Notes under the pieces: model-generated | Told to the model about the DNA's origin: nothing | The model's input: only the letters and a program-made list of their open reading frames with translations | The model's database searches: none | Shown: positions 1 to 8,539 of the stretch, in pieces | Layout: each line of letters opens with the position of its first letter | Numbering within the stretch: the stretch's first letter is position 1 | Assembly (NCBI GenBank): GCA_015067315.1 | Contig: SVMR01000006.1 | Coordinates: forward strand, 47,091 to 111,090 | Source: Oscillospiraceae bacterium | Lineage (GTDB): Bacteria; Bacillota; Clostridia; Oscillospirales; Ruminococcaceae | Direction of reading: 5' to 3' | Length of the DNA stretch: 64,000 bases | Made by a program: the position numbers and the translations under genes

Positions 1-197
1 TATTACTCCGTCGCAAGCAACGCCTTTGGCTAGCCACGGCAGAACTTTGCAAGGATTTCCCTGCAACCCATTTTTATTTTAGACTATGACATTTTCAAAT
101 ACAAAGCACATTGTTTTATTTTTCAAACGTATTATACTATAAGATAATAACTTAATAAGTAATTTATTTTTAATAATCAATTAAGGTAGTGAAAACT
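1..197. other. left-edge non-coding region with probable promoter
   Basis: No complete gene is visible. The first ~75 bases are more GC-rich than what follows and could be the edge of another (possibly mobile-element) sequence; I cannot identify it. The following AT-rich stretch holds a TATACT-like box near 131-136 and leads to the large gene starting at 198, with an AAGG ribosome binding site at 183-186. Confidence 0.35.
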
Positions 198-2744
198 ATG
201 CAAAATCGGTGGATAAAAATTAATAGAAAAACTATGGAAATAATAATCCTAGGTATTAGTATTTTACTTTTTGTTATAGCTTTATTGTGTGATATTAGTT
301 TTTTATCTGTATTTAAATTTTTGACATTAAAATTTTCTAATAAAGATGATCTTTTGCTTGCGTTATTTGGAGTACAGGCTTCAGTAAGCACTATAAGCAT
401 AGCAATAGTAACATTAATAGCAGGCGTCTTTTCCGAAAGTGCATATGGCGTATCTTTTTCTAAATTTATTTTTAATATAAAACCATGGATTTTTAAACAT
501 AACAGGCTAATTATCGGCGGATTACTAATAACTGTAGCTAATTATTTTTTTATTGCATTTAACTATTATAATGTTTCGTTGGTAATGTTTTTACTTAGTA
601 TAATCATATCTATTGTGTTGGTAAAAGATACTTGCGTTATTTTTTTAGGTAAAAAAGAATTAAAAAAACAAATAAAAGAATTTATTGAGAATAATTATAC
701 AGACAAAAATTTACTCGAAATTGAAAACTATTTGTTAAAAAACGGCGGAATAGATAACTTCTCAATATTTGAAGAAAATATTGAATTAATAAAAGCTATT
801 TATACACAAGAAATATCTAAAATAAAAAACGGAGTAAAAAGCTCAAAAATAGAACAAATAGAAAATATTTTCGTAAATATTTTTACAAGTGTACTTAAGA
901 AAGAAAACCCGAAATTATTAAACTATATTTTGATAAATATTTACGATTTATACGAGATAGCGAACGAACAAAATAATACGATCGTTTTAAATTTGTGGGA
1001 CGATATTTCATTCGATTTTTTCAAAGCAATCAAAATATTATTGTCTTATCCTGAATTTAAAAAAGGATTAATATATAGATTCCATGCAGTTTTATGTGAT
1101 AATCAGAAAATTGAAACAAAAAATGGAAAAGAAAAAATATTAAACTGTTTTGATTTAAAATATTATTCAATGAGGGCCTTTGCTGCATTAAGGCAAAATG
1201 AGAGTGGATTGGTATTGGATTCTGATAGACGATATACTATTCCAATGCTTTATAGAGGAATTATAGACTCTTTAGATGATAAGCTTTATGAAAACCAAAC
1301 AAAGCGAGAATTGGTTATAGAACTATGCTATTTTATAAAAATATTAGTTGATTCAGGAGAAAAAGAAGCGTTAAAAAAACTATATTTTAATTCCGGAAGA
1401 CAAAATTATCCGGAATATTATAAAATATCCTTTGTTGCTATAATGGCATATCTGTACTATGTTTCCAGAAGAGAGTGTTTAGTTGCAGATAAACCTGTAA
1501 AAAAGCATTCAGAAGAAATAATAAAAGAAAATCAAAGTGTAATTAAATATATATTTCAGACTATCGATTTTGCCGAAGTAATAAAAAATCATTTTAAAAT
1601 TTTTTACAATCTACTTGATCAATGGGAAGAATTTCCTGACGGGCAAGCTAAATGGGTAATTTTCGATACGGTACTAAAAGATTTTATAATTTTTGTAGCA
1701 TTAATTGTTTGTAAAAATTATAATGAAGATGTAAAATATTACGAAATATCTGAAATAATTGACACTATAAATATCTCTGGTATGTTTTCTTTATACAATA
1801 GCTTCTTTGGCAATAATAAATTCGATACATATTTCCCGGATTTCAAAGATTTATTTTTTGGATTGCATAGCAAAAAAGACTATGAAAATGAAATAAATGT
1901 TTTGCATGAGATATTTGTCCAAAAATATAAAGAAGAAGAACTTTTGTATGGAGAAAAAGAAAAGATAACAGTTGAATATGAAAAGATATTCGAAGAAAAC
2001 ATAAAGAAAACAATAAATACATTAATTGAATCCCATTCGAAAGTTTTTGACAATATTTCCGTAAATATCAAAGAAGAAAATTCAATTGATACTATCGATA
2101 AATATGAAACCAAAGATATTCTGTTGTGTACCGGTATTTTTCATAATTTTACGATTAATAAGGAAAACTTAGAAACAAGTCTATCATCCACATTCGTTAG
2201 TCACTCTATTTATGCATATGTAAAATCAATATATGCGTGCTTGCTTTCAAAAGAATTAAACTATAAAGAAAAAAACAAGCAACAGCAGTTTATTAATTTG
2301 TTAGAAGCTAATGGAGTTTCCGGTGATACAGTTATCGGCGAAGCTTCCACATTTTCTTTTTGGCGTGAAGATGATAAGGATTTGCTAAACAAATATACAA
2401 GTAACATGGATAAAATAGAATATCCCGATGGTATAAACAGCATTTGTGTTATTGAAAGTTCTGCGGTACATTTTTCTATGTTTGATATAAAGGTAGTCTT
2501 TAGTAATTTAGAAAAAGAAGAAATAATGCATCAATGCAAAATTGATGAAGAAAAAGGGATTTTGTATAATGTCACAAACGATATTTTCATTCCTTTTTCA
2601 AAAGAGGAACTAATCAAACATATAAACAATATTCAAAAAAGAGTATCTATTTATGCGACAATAAAATATAAACTTGATAAAAAAATTGTGGGTGCTATTT
2701 TGAATATTAATTATGATGATTCTGATAGTAACGAAGACGAATGA
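198..2744 (+). CDS. large AT-rich membrane protein of unknown function
   Basis: About 848 residues. I do not recognise the family. The N-terminal ~150 residues contain about four hydrophobic segments (roughly residues 12-32, 45-75, 98-118 and 120-140); the remaining ~700 residues look cytoplasmic, helical and rich in Lys, Glu, Asn and Ile, without an obvious catalytic motif. The ATG at 198 is preferred over the GTG at 189 because the AAGG at 183-186 is 11 bases from the ATG but only 2 from the GTG. Codon and base use are far more AT-rich than all genes to the right, which together with the adjacent TnpV-like gene points to horizontal acquisition. It converges on the TnpV-like gene across a shared perfect palindromic terminator. 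A defence or envelope-sensing role is possible but unsupported. Confidence 0.6.
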   Translation: MQNRWIKINRKTMEIIILGISILLFVIALLCDISFLSVFKFLTLKFSNKDDLLLALFGVQASVSTISIAIVTLIAGVFSESAYGVSFSKFIFNIKPWIFKHNRLIIGGLLITVANYFFIAFNYYNVSLVMFLLSIIISIVLVKDTCVIFLGKKELKKQIKEFIENNYTDKNLLEIENYLLKNGGIDNFSIFEENIELIKAIYTQEISKIKNGVKSSKIEQIENIFVNIFTSVLKKENPKLLNYILINIYDLYEIANEQNNTIVLNLWDDISFDFFKAIKILLSYPEFKKGLIYRFHAVLCDNQKIETKNGKEKILNCFDLKYYSMRAFAALRQNESGLVLDSDRRYTIPMLYRGIIDSLDDKLYENQTKRELVIELCYFIKILVDSGEKEALKKLYFNSGRQNYPEYYKISFVAIMAYLYYVSRRECLVADKPVKKHSEEIIKENQSVIKYIFQTIDFAEVIKNHFKIFYNLLDQWEEFPDGQAKWVIFDTVLKDFIIFVALIVCKNYNEDVKYYEISEIIDTINISGMFSLYNSFFGNNKFDTYFPDFKDLFFGLHSKKDYENEINVLHEIFVQKYKEEELLYGEKEKITVEYEKIFEENIKKTINTLIESHSKVFDNISVNIKEENSIDTIDKYETKDILLCTGIFHNFTINKENLETSLSSTFVSHSIYAYVKSIYACLLSKELNYKEKNKQQQFINLLEANGVSGDTVIGEASTFSFWREDDKDLLNKYTSNMDKIEYPDGINSICVIESSAVHFSMFDIKVVFSNLEKEEIMHQCKIDEEKGILYNVTNDIFIPFSKEELIKHINNIQKRVSIYATIKYKLDKKIVGAILNINYDDSDSNEDE

Positions 2745-2763
2745 TGTATCTATATTAATTGTA

Positions 2764-2799
2764 AAAGGAGCTTGGACGATATCGTCCAAGCTCCTTTTT
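2764..2799. terminator. bidirectional palindromic terminator
   Basis: A perfect 36-bp palindrome (18-bp arms, centre near GAT|ATC) with A-tract on the left and T-tract on the right, between convergent genes. It should terminate transcription from both sides. Confidence 0.85.
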
Positions 2800-2807
2800 T
2801 TGCTCCA

Positions 2808-3149
2808 TTATTTGAATATTTCTTTGTTTATGATTTCTTCAACTCTATTTCTAATGTTATTCATACACTGAACCCATTCCATCTGGTTTTGTTCTTTGAG
2901 CACTTCGTTTATGCCTTCCTGTTCCGCTATTTGCTTTACGAGCATTGATTCCATGGTTTGAGCACGGGTGTCAACCTCTGCAACATGCTCGTTGAGTTTT
3001 TCGGTGGTAAGGAGATTTATGAAAAGAATCTTATCATGTTCTTTTATGTATCTGAAATATCTTTGACCGTATATGCCGATATCATATTCTTCCTCTTGGG
3101 TCGGTAAAAGATTTGGTAAATAATAATCTCCGCAAAATGTATAATCCAT
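2808..3149 (-). CDS. TnpV-like transposon-encoded protein
   Basis: 113 residues resembling TnpV, a small accessory protein of Tn4451-type integrative mobilisable elements of clostridia. Visible hallmarks are the N-terminal GDYYLPNL, then IGIYGQRYFRYIKEH, and the C-terminal ENQMEWVQCMNNIRNRVEE segment. Its biochemical role is not established. It is the last gene of a three-gene minus-strand cluster; its ribosome binding site GGAGGTGA overlaps the stop of the upstream small ORF. No large resolvase or relaxase is present in the window, so this is either a remnant or the end of an element extending to the left. Confidence 0.75.
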   Translation of the reverse strand: MDYTFCGDYYLPNLLPTQEEEYDIGIYGQRYFRYIKEHDKILFINLLTTEKLNEHVAEVDTRAQTMESMLVKQIAEQEGINEVLKEQNQMEWVQCMNNIRNRVEEIINKEIFK

Positions 3150-3153
3150 ATAC

Positions 3154-3330
3154 TCACCTCCAAAACAACGATTTTCTTTTTGGTTTAGTGTTGATGACTT
3201 TTATCATAATGTCATCAATAGCATCGATATATCTTCCTTGCTGAATAAGAGAGTTTCTGAAATCATTAAGTGCGTTTATTACGATTTTCCATTCAGAATC
3301 ATCAAGAGTAATATATCGTTTCTTTTCCAT
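3154..3330 (-). CDS. small mobile-element-associated protein (58 aa)
   Basis: A 58-residue ORF starting MEKKRYITLDDSEW and ending KPKRKSLFWR. It resembles short proteins I have seen beside TnpV/DUF6809 genes in clostridial elements; function unknown. An AAGGAGGAA ribosome binding site lies within the end of the upstream gene, 6-8 bases before the ATG, and its own last codons carry the SD of the TnpV-like gene, so the three genes are translationally linked. Confidence 0.65.
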   Translation of the reverse strand: MEKKRYITLDDSEWKIVINALNDFRNSLIQQGRYIDAIDDIMIKVINTKPKRKSLFWR

Positions 3331-3333
3331 GAT

Positions 3334-3627
3334 TTATTCCTCCTTCAGCAAGCTTGATTCAGTTTCCACAAATGTATCATAAGTAAACCTTGCTCCAAGT
3401 CTGAATCCGCTGATAAAACTATCAACAATGGATTCTCCATCAACAATACCCCAGGCATCAACATATTCAAGAAATAGCTTTTTATCTTCTTCGTGAAGTT
3501 TTTCTAAAAGAATGTCCTCATTTTCTGAAAGTATCTTCATTTTTCTGCTATACGATTTGCTTTTCTTCTTTTTCATATTCTGCGGTTCAATATTTCCGTA
3601 ATACAATTCTTCAATAAAATTTGCCAT
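3334..3627 (-). CDS. DUF6809-like conserved hypothetical protein
   Basis: 97 residues from the ATG at 3627, beginning MANFIEELYYGNIEPQ; this N-terminal FIEELYYGNI pattern and the later F-x-x-GFRLGARF segment match the DUF6809-type small proteins common on clostridial mobile elements. The upstream in-frame ATG at 3663 is less likely because GGAGG lies 8 bases before 3627. First gene of the TnpV-linked cluster. No function is known; no transmembrane segment or catalytic motif visible. Confidence 0.65.
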   Translation of the reverse strand: MANFIEELYYGNIEPQNMKKKKSKSYSRKMKILSENEDILLEKLHEEDKKLFLEYVDAWGIVDGESIVDSFISGFRLGARFTYDTFVETESSLLKEE

Positions 3628-3710
3628 TATGTAATCCTCCATTACAGATTTGAATTTGTCCAATAATTAAATCATTTTGGCTGATTACAAAAACTTGCCA
3701 AAAAAAATAG

Positions 3711-3737
3711 GCGGCACTTCCTTACGAAGTGCCGCCG
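3711..3737 (-). terminator. intrinsic terminator after DUF4870-like gene
   Basis: GGCGGCACTTC / GAAGTGCCGCC hairpin followed, on the minus strand, by TATTTTTTT. It ends the SPFH/membrane-protein transcription unit and marks the compositional boundary with the AT-rich left end. Confidence 0.8.
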
Positions 3738-3768
3738 AAGCGGAGGATTTTTTGTTTTGCTGTATAAA

Positions 3769-4062
3769 TTATTTGATGATGGAAATTCCGCCGATGAGAG
3801 GAAGGGGTTTCATTTCGCCTTTAAGAGCGTTGATGATTCCGAGGATTGTAAAAACGAAAGTTGCAATTCCGCCGACAAATGCAATGATGGTTCCGACTAC
3901 CGGGATAATTGCAACGATTCCGAGCACGATGCTTACAAGGAAAAGAACAAGTCCCTGGTTTGCGTGATAACGTGCGAATGCGTCATCTTTTGCCGCAAGA
4001 AGCGGAACAAGGAAAAGAATCCAGATATAAGAGATTGCCGCCATAAGTTTATTGCCTTCCAT
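3769..4062 (-). CDS. DUF4870/Tic20-like small membrane protein
   Basis: 97 residues, with three hydrophobic stretches (about 8-25, 38-60 and 62-82) separated by the short polar motif ARYHANQGL, a pattern typical of DUF4870/Tic20-like small membrane proteins. The function is unknown. It follows the SPFH/zinc-ribbon gene by 37 bases and shares its terminator, so the two are probably cotranscribed; in B. subtilis YdjI-type SPFH proteins also work with small membrane partners, making a complex plausible by inference only. Confidence 0.7.
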   Translation of the reverse strand: MEGNKLMAAISYIWILFLVPLLAAKDDAFARYHANQGLVLFLVSIVLGIVAIIPVVGTIIAFVGGIATFVFTILGIINALKGEMKPLPLIGGISIIK

Positions 4063-4099
4063 AATAAAAGCCTCCTTAAAAACTTTTTTGTTTTAATAA

Positions 4100-5428
4100 T
4101 TATTTGATATCTTCGTCGCCGAAGGGATCGCCGCATTCAGGGCAGAATTTCGGAGGATTTTTCGGGTCTTCCGGTTCCCATCCGCATTTGTCGCATTTAT
4201 ACTGAGGAACTCCCGCGGGTTTCTTTGCTCCGCAGTTGGGGCAGAATTTGCCTTTGTTTACCTGTCCGCAGGAGCAGGTCCAGCCGTCTTCAGGTTTTTT
4301 TGCGCCGCATTCGGTGCAGAATTTTCCGGTGTTGACTGCGCCGCAAGCGCATTTCCAACCGTCTGCCGGTGCCGCCGGTGTAGGTGCCGGTGCGGGTTTT
4401 GGCTGCTGCGCCGCCTGCTGCTGACCCATTGCGTAAAGATTCTGCGCGTTAACTCCTCCTGCGCCCTGTGCCATATTCATTCCCATAAATGCCATTGCCG
4501 CACCTGCGCCTTCGTTTGCCGCAGCAGCCTGCATTGCCGCCGCCTGGGCGCCAACAAGATGTGCCGCCGCTCTGGTGGGATCCATAAATGCCGCGTTGCG
4601 CTGGAGTTCCTTGATCATCTTTTCGTCTTCTTCGTCCGCTTTTACGGAAGATACGCCGAAGGATACGATTTCGATTCCCCGGAGTCCGCGCCATTTTTCG
4701 GAAAGGACTTCGTTAAGGGCGTCCGCCATTTCCATTGTATGTCCCGGAAGAGCGGAATAGCGGATTCCCATTGCGGAAATCTTCGCAAATGCGGGCTGAA
4801 GCGCTGTCAGAAGTTCGGATTTGAGCTGGCTGTCAAGTTCGCTTCTCTTATACTGATATGCAACGTTTCCGCAGACATTTGTATAGAAAAGAATCGGGTC
4901 GGAAAGACGATAGCTGTATTCGCCGAAGCAGCGGATGTTGATATCCATATCGATTCCCGCTCTTTCGTCAACAACGCGGAAAGGAACCGGGTTCGGAGTT
5001 CCGTATTTGTTTCCGATGAGTTCCTTGGTGTTGAAATAATAAACTCTCTGGTCTTTTCCGGTATCGCCGCCGAAAGTGAAACGCTTGCCGATTGTTTTAA
5101 AAGTTTCGACAATGCTTGTTCCGAGTTTTCCGGTGAAAATCGAAGGTTCGGTGGAAGTATCGTATGTATATTCGCCGGGTTCGGCGCAGATATCAACAAC
5201 TTTTCCCTGTTCGACAATGCACATGCACTGGCCGTCCGCAACGGCGATTACGGAACCGTTTGAAATGATGTTATCCTCGCCTTTGGTATTCGAGCTTCTG
5301 CCGCTTGTTCTTTTTTCACCTTTCGTTGCAAGAACTTCCGCAGGGATTGCTTCGCAATAGAAATACTCTTTCCATTGGTCTGCAAGAACTCCGCCGACTG
5401 CTCCGCTTATCGCTTTAATAAGTCCCAT
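4100..5428 (-). CDS. SPFH-domain protein with C-terminal zinc ribbons (YdjI-like)
   Basis: 442 residues. Residues ~10-300 form an SPFH (stomatin/prohibitin/flotillin-like) region of the 'virion core protein' YdjI type, ending in an Ala/Met/Gln-rich stretch. After a Pro/Ala-rich linker come three zinc-ribbon units with C-x-C...C-x2-C spacing (CACGAVNTGKFCTECG, CSCGQVNKGKFCPNCG, CDKCGW...FCPECG). No transmembrane helix is evident, so it probably acts as a membrane-associated scaffold, as YdjI does in envelope-stress recruitment; that is inference. Start chosen at 5428 because GGAG lies 9 bases upstream; the ATG at 5437 directly abuts the SD. A promoter lies just upstream. Confidence 0.82.
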   Translation of the reverse strand: MGLIKAISGAVGGVLADQWKEYFYCEAIPAEVLATKGEKRTSGRSSNTKGEDNIISNGSVIAVADGQCMCIVEQGKVVDICAEPGEYTYDTSTEPSIFTGKLGTSIVETFKTIGKRFTFGGDTGKDQRVYYFNTKELIGNKYGTPNPVPFRVVDERAGIDMDINIRCFGEYSYRLSDPILFYTNVCGNVAYQYKRSELDSQLKSELLTALQPAFAKISAMGIRYSALPGHTMEMADALNEVLSEKWRGLRGIEIVSFGVSSVKADEEDEKMIKELQRNAAFMDPTRAAAHLVGAQAAAMQAAAANEGAGAAMAFMGMNMAQGAGGVNAQNLYAMGQQQAAQQPKPAPAPTPAAPADGWKCACGAVNTGKFCTECGAKKPEDGWTCSCGQVNKGKFCPNCGAKKPAGVPQYKCDKCGWEPEDPKNPPKFCPECGDPFGDEDIK

Positions 5429-5465
5429 GGAAAACATCTCCTTTTCTATAAAAGATTACAGCTTA

Positions 5466-5494
5466 ATTATAATATTTTTAATACTATTATGCAA
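5466..5494 (-). promoter_or_regulatory. sigma-A-type promoter of SPFH operon
   Basis: On the minus strand TTGCAT (5489-5494), 17 bases, TATAAT (5466-5471), about 38 bases before the chosen start. Confidence 0.55.
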
Positions 5495-5523
5495 TAGATT
5501 TGGTCAAAAAGCTCTTTAAAGAT

Positions 5524-5554
5524 AAAAAAAACTGCCGGTAATCCGGCAGTTTTT
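5524..5554 (-). terminator. intrinsic terminator
   Basis: AACTGCCGG / CCGGCAGTT hairpin with flanking A and T tracts, just after the stop of the minus-strand small acidic protein gene. Confidence 0.8.
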
Positions 5555-5555
5555 A

Positions 5556-5885
5556 TTAAAATATAAATTCTGCTTCAGTTGTATCAAAAACTCTGCAATC
5601 AAGCTTTTCTGAAAGAAGACTTATTTTTTCCAGAAGCATTTCTTCGCCTTCATCCTCAAGAAGTTCTGTATAAAGCATTATGCTCTTTTCTGAACTGAGA
5701 TCGAAAGAAACCGAAAAATCCGGATTTTCATAATCTATCCAATCCTCGTCCTCAATTTCACCAATTTCAAAAACAGTTTTTATAGCTTTAAGCAAATCCT
5801 CTTTTGAAAATTCGTACATTTTTTCTTCATCAAGAGAATCGTCGTTTCTGTCATATGGTTTTACCATCATAACATCCCAACCCAT
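5556..5885 (-). CDS. small acidic protein of unknown function
   Basis: 109 residues beginning MGWDVMMVKPYDRNDDSL; strongly acidic, no signal peptide or membrane segment. I do not recognise a family. The ATG at 5885 is preferred over 5903 because AAGGAAGG lies 7 bases upstream. It stands alone between its own terminator and the dltC-like gene, so it is probably monocistronic or the distal gene of the vanW-dltA-dltC transcript. Size and acidity recall immunity or adaptor proteins, but nothing proves this. Confidence 0.6.
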   Translation of the reverse strand: MGWDVMMVKPYDRNDDSLDEEKMYEFSKEDLLKAIKTVFEIGEIEDEDWIDYENPDFSVSFDLSSEKSIMLYTELLEDEGEEMLLEKISLLSEKLDCRVFDTTEAEFIF

Positions 5886-5956
5886 ATAAAAACCTTCCTT
5901 CATTTTAAGTATCTGACTTGATTATAGCATCTTTTTTTGTTTTGCAATGGATTTAT

Positions 5957-6184
5957 TCAAACCTTTTTTGCTTCCTCAATCAGCTTTTCAATCCCGGAAA
6001 CGGAGCGGAGAAGATTCCGGTCGATTCTTGTTATATTGATTTCGATTCCTTCATCTTCAAGCGCCGCAAGAAGTTCCATCGTTCCGTAGGAATCAAGAAT
6101 TCCGCTTTCAATCAGATCGATATTTTCATCAAAAACTTTTTCATCTTCGCAAATTTCGAAAAGGATTTTTTTAACGTCGGTCAA
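5957..6184 (-). CDS. dltC: D-alanyl/acyl carrier protein, DltC-like
   Basis: 75 residues of acyl-carrier-protein size. The phosphopantetheine attachment serine is expected in SGILDSYGTMELL (Ser at ~32), the DltC-like D-S context. The start overlaps the stop of the adenylation gene by 4 bases (ATGA), so they are translationally coupled and likely partners: the ligase would charge this carrier with an amino acid. DltC usually delivers D-alanine to a membrane MBOAT for teichoic acid modification, but no dltB or dltD is next to it, so the final acceptor is uncertain. Confidence 0.75.
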   Translation of the reverse strand: MTDVKKILFEICEDEKVFDENIDLIESGILDSYGTMELLAALEDEGIEINITRIDRNLLRSVSGIEKLIEEAKKV

Positions 6185-7551
6185 AGCTCAAGAAGCTCCT
6201 TTCTGTCGATTTTTCCGTTTTTATTAAGCGGAAGTGAATCGAGGAATTTTATGCTTTTTGGAATCATATATTCCGGAAGTTTTTTCGAAAGTTCTTCCCG
6301 GATTTTTTCTTCCGGAATGTTTCCGGAAACAAAAGCTTTTATAAGCCGGACTTCCCCTTCCGGATTTCTTTTTGCGATTACCGCGCAGTTTTCGGTTCCG
6401 GGTAATGCAGAAATCACCGCTTCGATTTCGGAAAGTTCAATCCGGTAGCCTTTATATTTAATCTGGCTGTCAAGTCTTCCTTTGCAATAGATTTTTCCGT
6501 TTTCGATAAATCCCATATCCCCGGTTCTGAAGCAGTTTTTTCCGTTTTCTTTATAAAAACCGCCCGCTTCGCCGGAAAGATATCCTTTTGAAACAGATTT
6601 TCCTTTAAGAACGATCTCTCCGTTTTCGGCGGTTATTTCAGCCGCGGCGGAAGAAAGAATCCCCACCGGAAGAAGTTCTTCCTTTTCAAGGATCTCCCTC
6701 GTAATCTCTATTGCGCAGACGGCGGAAGCGGCTTCCGTCGGTCCGTAGGCGTTTATTATCCTGATATCCGGAAATCTTTCAAAAATCGCTTTAACAAGGG
6801 ATTTTTGAAGGGTTTCGCCGCAAAAATAAACGCATTTTACAAAAGGAAATTTTTCCGCGGAAAAATCCCTGTTTAGAAGGCAAAGACGGAAAAAGGTCGG
6901 CGTTGCAACAAAAACTTCCGGTTTTTCCTTTTCCGCGGCGGAAAAAATCTCATCAAAATCGCCGCTTCCCGAAAGCTGAACAAGTTTTCCGCCTTTAAAA
7001 AGGGAATAAAAAATTGCCGCCGTGCTCAAATCGAAACTGAACGAAGCGTGGCTTAAAACGCCGGTTTTTTCAAAATCCGAAAGAGGTTCAAGTGAAGTTA
7101 TCCAGCCGATGAAATTTTCAAGATTTTCGTACGAAACGGGAACGCCCTTCGGGTTTCCGGTGCTTCCGGAAGTGAAGATAATATACGCCGTTTCGTTTTC
7201 AAAAAGCGGTTCGCATTTGTTTTCGGTTTTTATAAATTTTATTTCCGGTTCGCCGCAATCAAGAATAAGGGAAGCTTTTGAAATTGAAATTATTTTCTTC
7301 CGGCGTTCTTCCGGAAGATTTTGTTCCACCGGAACATAGGCTCTTTTTGAAATTATGCAGGCGATTATTGCGGCGAAGGAACTGAGGTTTCTTCCGCCGA
7401 AAACGATAACCGGATTTTTTTCTCCGGAAAGTTTTTTTGCAATTTTTTCCGCCTTTTCAAAAAGCCCGGAATATGTTATTTTTTCGTTTCCGCAGGAAAA
7501 TGCGGTTCTTCCGGCGAATTTTTCCGCAAGTTTTTCAATTTCAAAAATCAT
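6181..7551 (-). CDS. dltA: amino-acid adenylation enzyme, DltA-like
   Basis: 456 residues, close to the ~500 of DltA (D-alanine-carrier-protein ligase). ANL-superfamily motifs are in order: FTSGSTGNPKGVP near 128, NAYGPTEAA near 270, the FRTGD...GRLDSQIKYKGYRIE block near 345-375, and the catalytic C-terminal lysine in NKNGKIDRKEL near 448. It would activate an amino acid with ATP and load it onto the carrier encoded next. The start immediately follows the vanW-like stop. D-alanine is the likely substrate from family resemblance, but the missing dltB/dltD leaves open a different pathway, e.g. a small NRPS-like tailoring step. Confidence 0.75.
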   Translation of the reverse strand: MIFEIEKLAEKFAGRTAFSCGNEKITYSGLFEKAEKIAKKLSGEKNPVIVFGGRNLSSFAAIIACIISKRAYVPVEQNLPEERRKKIISISKASLILDCGEPEIKFIKTENKCEPLFENETAYIIFTSGSTGNPKGVPVSYENLENFIGWITSLEPLSDFEKTGVLSHASFSFDLSTAAIFYSLFKGGKLVQLSGSGDFDEIFSAAEKEKPEVFVATPTFFRLCLLNRDFSAEKFPFVKCVYFCGETLQKSLVKAIFERFPDIRIINAYGPTEAASAVCAIEITREILEKEELLPVGILSSAAAEITAENGEIVLKGKSVSKGYLSGEAGGFYKENGKNCFRTGDMGFIENGKIYCKGRLDSQIKYKGYRIELSEIEAVISALPGTENCAVIAKRNPEGEVRLIKAFVSGNIPEEKIREELSKKLPEYMIPKSIKFLDSLPLNKNGKIDRKELLEL

Positions 7552-8382
7552 TCAATCATCTCTAATCTGTTCCGGCGGAACAAGGGAATAATCATACATA
7601 ACAAGGGAATGGTTATCAAGAATAAGTTCCTTTTTTATCTCCTCATTCGTTTTCCTGTCGATTATATGCCGGAAAACTTTTGATATTCTGTAAAATTTTC
7701 CGTTCTCTTTTCGGAAATGGTGATTTTCCTCCGTAAGGCGATAGCGGAAAGGATATTGTTTTTCGCTTCGAAGTTCTCCGCAAAGTTCCCCTTCCTCAAT
7801 CCACGCAAGAAGCTGGACTTTCTGCTCCGTGTTGTTTTTAAAGCGGTAATCAACGTAGTTGTTCACAACGGAAGTTCCCGTTCCGAAGGGGACTCTTCTT
7901 CTTTCGTCGGGAAAAAGCGCGTCGGAATGGTGGTGAAGTTCCGTAACGTCAAGAGGACTGTTGAGCACAAGCCAATGCACCATATTTGCCATCTGGCAAA
8001 GTCCGCCGCCGATATCTGCCCCGAGCTTTCCTCCCCTTTTTATTACAAGACCTTCGACATAGCCTTCCTTTTCGGTTGTTTTTCCGATTGTTTTCCAAAA
8101 AGAAAAAGTTTCGCCGGGTTTTATTACTATTCCGTTTATCTTTTCCGCGGCAAGGCGGATATTCGTTACTTTGTTTTCCTGGAGTTTTATATCGACCCCC
8201 TCAAGGCGTCTTACAAGAACCGAACTGTGGCTTTTCACGATATTCGGAAAAATTTCTTCCGTTTTTTCCTTTGCGATTTTTTCGCTGCTGAAAAAATCCT
8301 TTAAATTCCGGCGAAAAGTTTCCTTTTTTACCGAAATTTTATAACATGTCGGGTTAATATCGCAAAAAAGTTTTCTTCCCAA
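7552..8382 (-). CDS. VanW family protein
   Basis: About 276 residues. The VanW-family core is visible: GIVIKPGETFSFWKTIG and GADIGGGLCQMANMVHW in the middle, then HHHSDALFPDERR. VanW-like proteins are linked to the cell wall but their reaction is unknown. The in-frame ATG at 8415 lies only 9 bases after a good -10 box, so translation more probably starts at the TTG at 8382, with GGGAG six bases upstream. It is the first gene of a vanW-dltA-dltC operon with no spacing to dltA. This is not part of a vancomycin-resistance cluster; no vanHAX is nearby. Confidence 0.75.
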   Translation of the reverse strand: MGRKLFCDINPTCYKISVKKETFRRNLKDFFSSEKIAKEKTEEIFPNIVKSHSSVLVRRLEGVDIKLQENKVTNIRLAAEKINGIVIKPGETFSFWKTIGKTTEKEGYVEGLVIKRGGKLGADIGGGLCQMANMVHWLVLNSPLDVTELHHHSDALFPDERRRVPFGTGTSVVNNYVDYRFKNNTEQKVQLLAWIEEGELCGELRSEKQYPFRYRLTEENHHFRKENGKFYRISKVFRHIIDRKTNEEIKKELILDNHSLVMYDYSLVPPEQIRDD

Positions 8383-8424
8383 AAGTTTCTCCCTCTTTCC
8401 AAAACAAAAACTCATGCTGTATCC

Positions 8425-8453
8425 ATTATAATACTCTGTATTAATAAAGTCGA
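8425..8453 (-). promoter_or_regulatory. promoter of vanW-dltA-dltC operon
   Basis: Minus strand TCGACT (8448-8453), 17 bases, TATAAT (8425-8430). Its position argues for the downstream TTG start of the vanW-like gene. Confidence 0.6.
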
Positions 8454-8504
8454 GTTTTTGGAAGTTTTTGTTGCATCCGAAGGAAAAATATTCCGAATAA
8501 GAAT

Positions 8505-8531
8505 AAAAAAGCCGCCGGAAGGCGGCTTTTT
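8505..8531 (-). terminator. terminator of ABC exporter operon
   Basis: AAAAAGCCGCC GGAA GGCGGCTTTTT hairpin just after the stop of the second ABC half-transporter. Confidence 0.85.
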
Positions 8532-8539
8532 ATGCTTTT

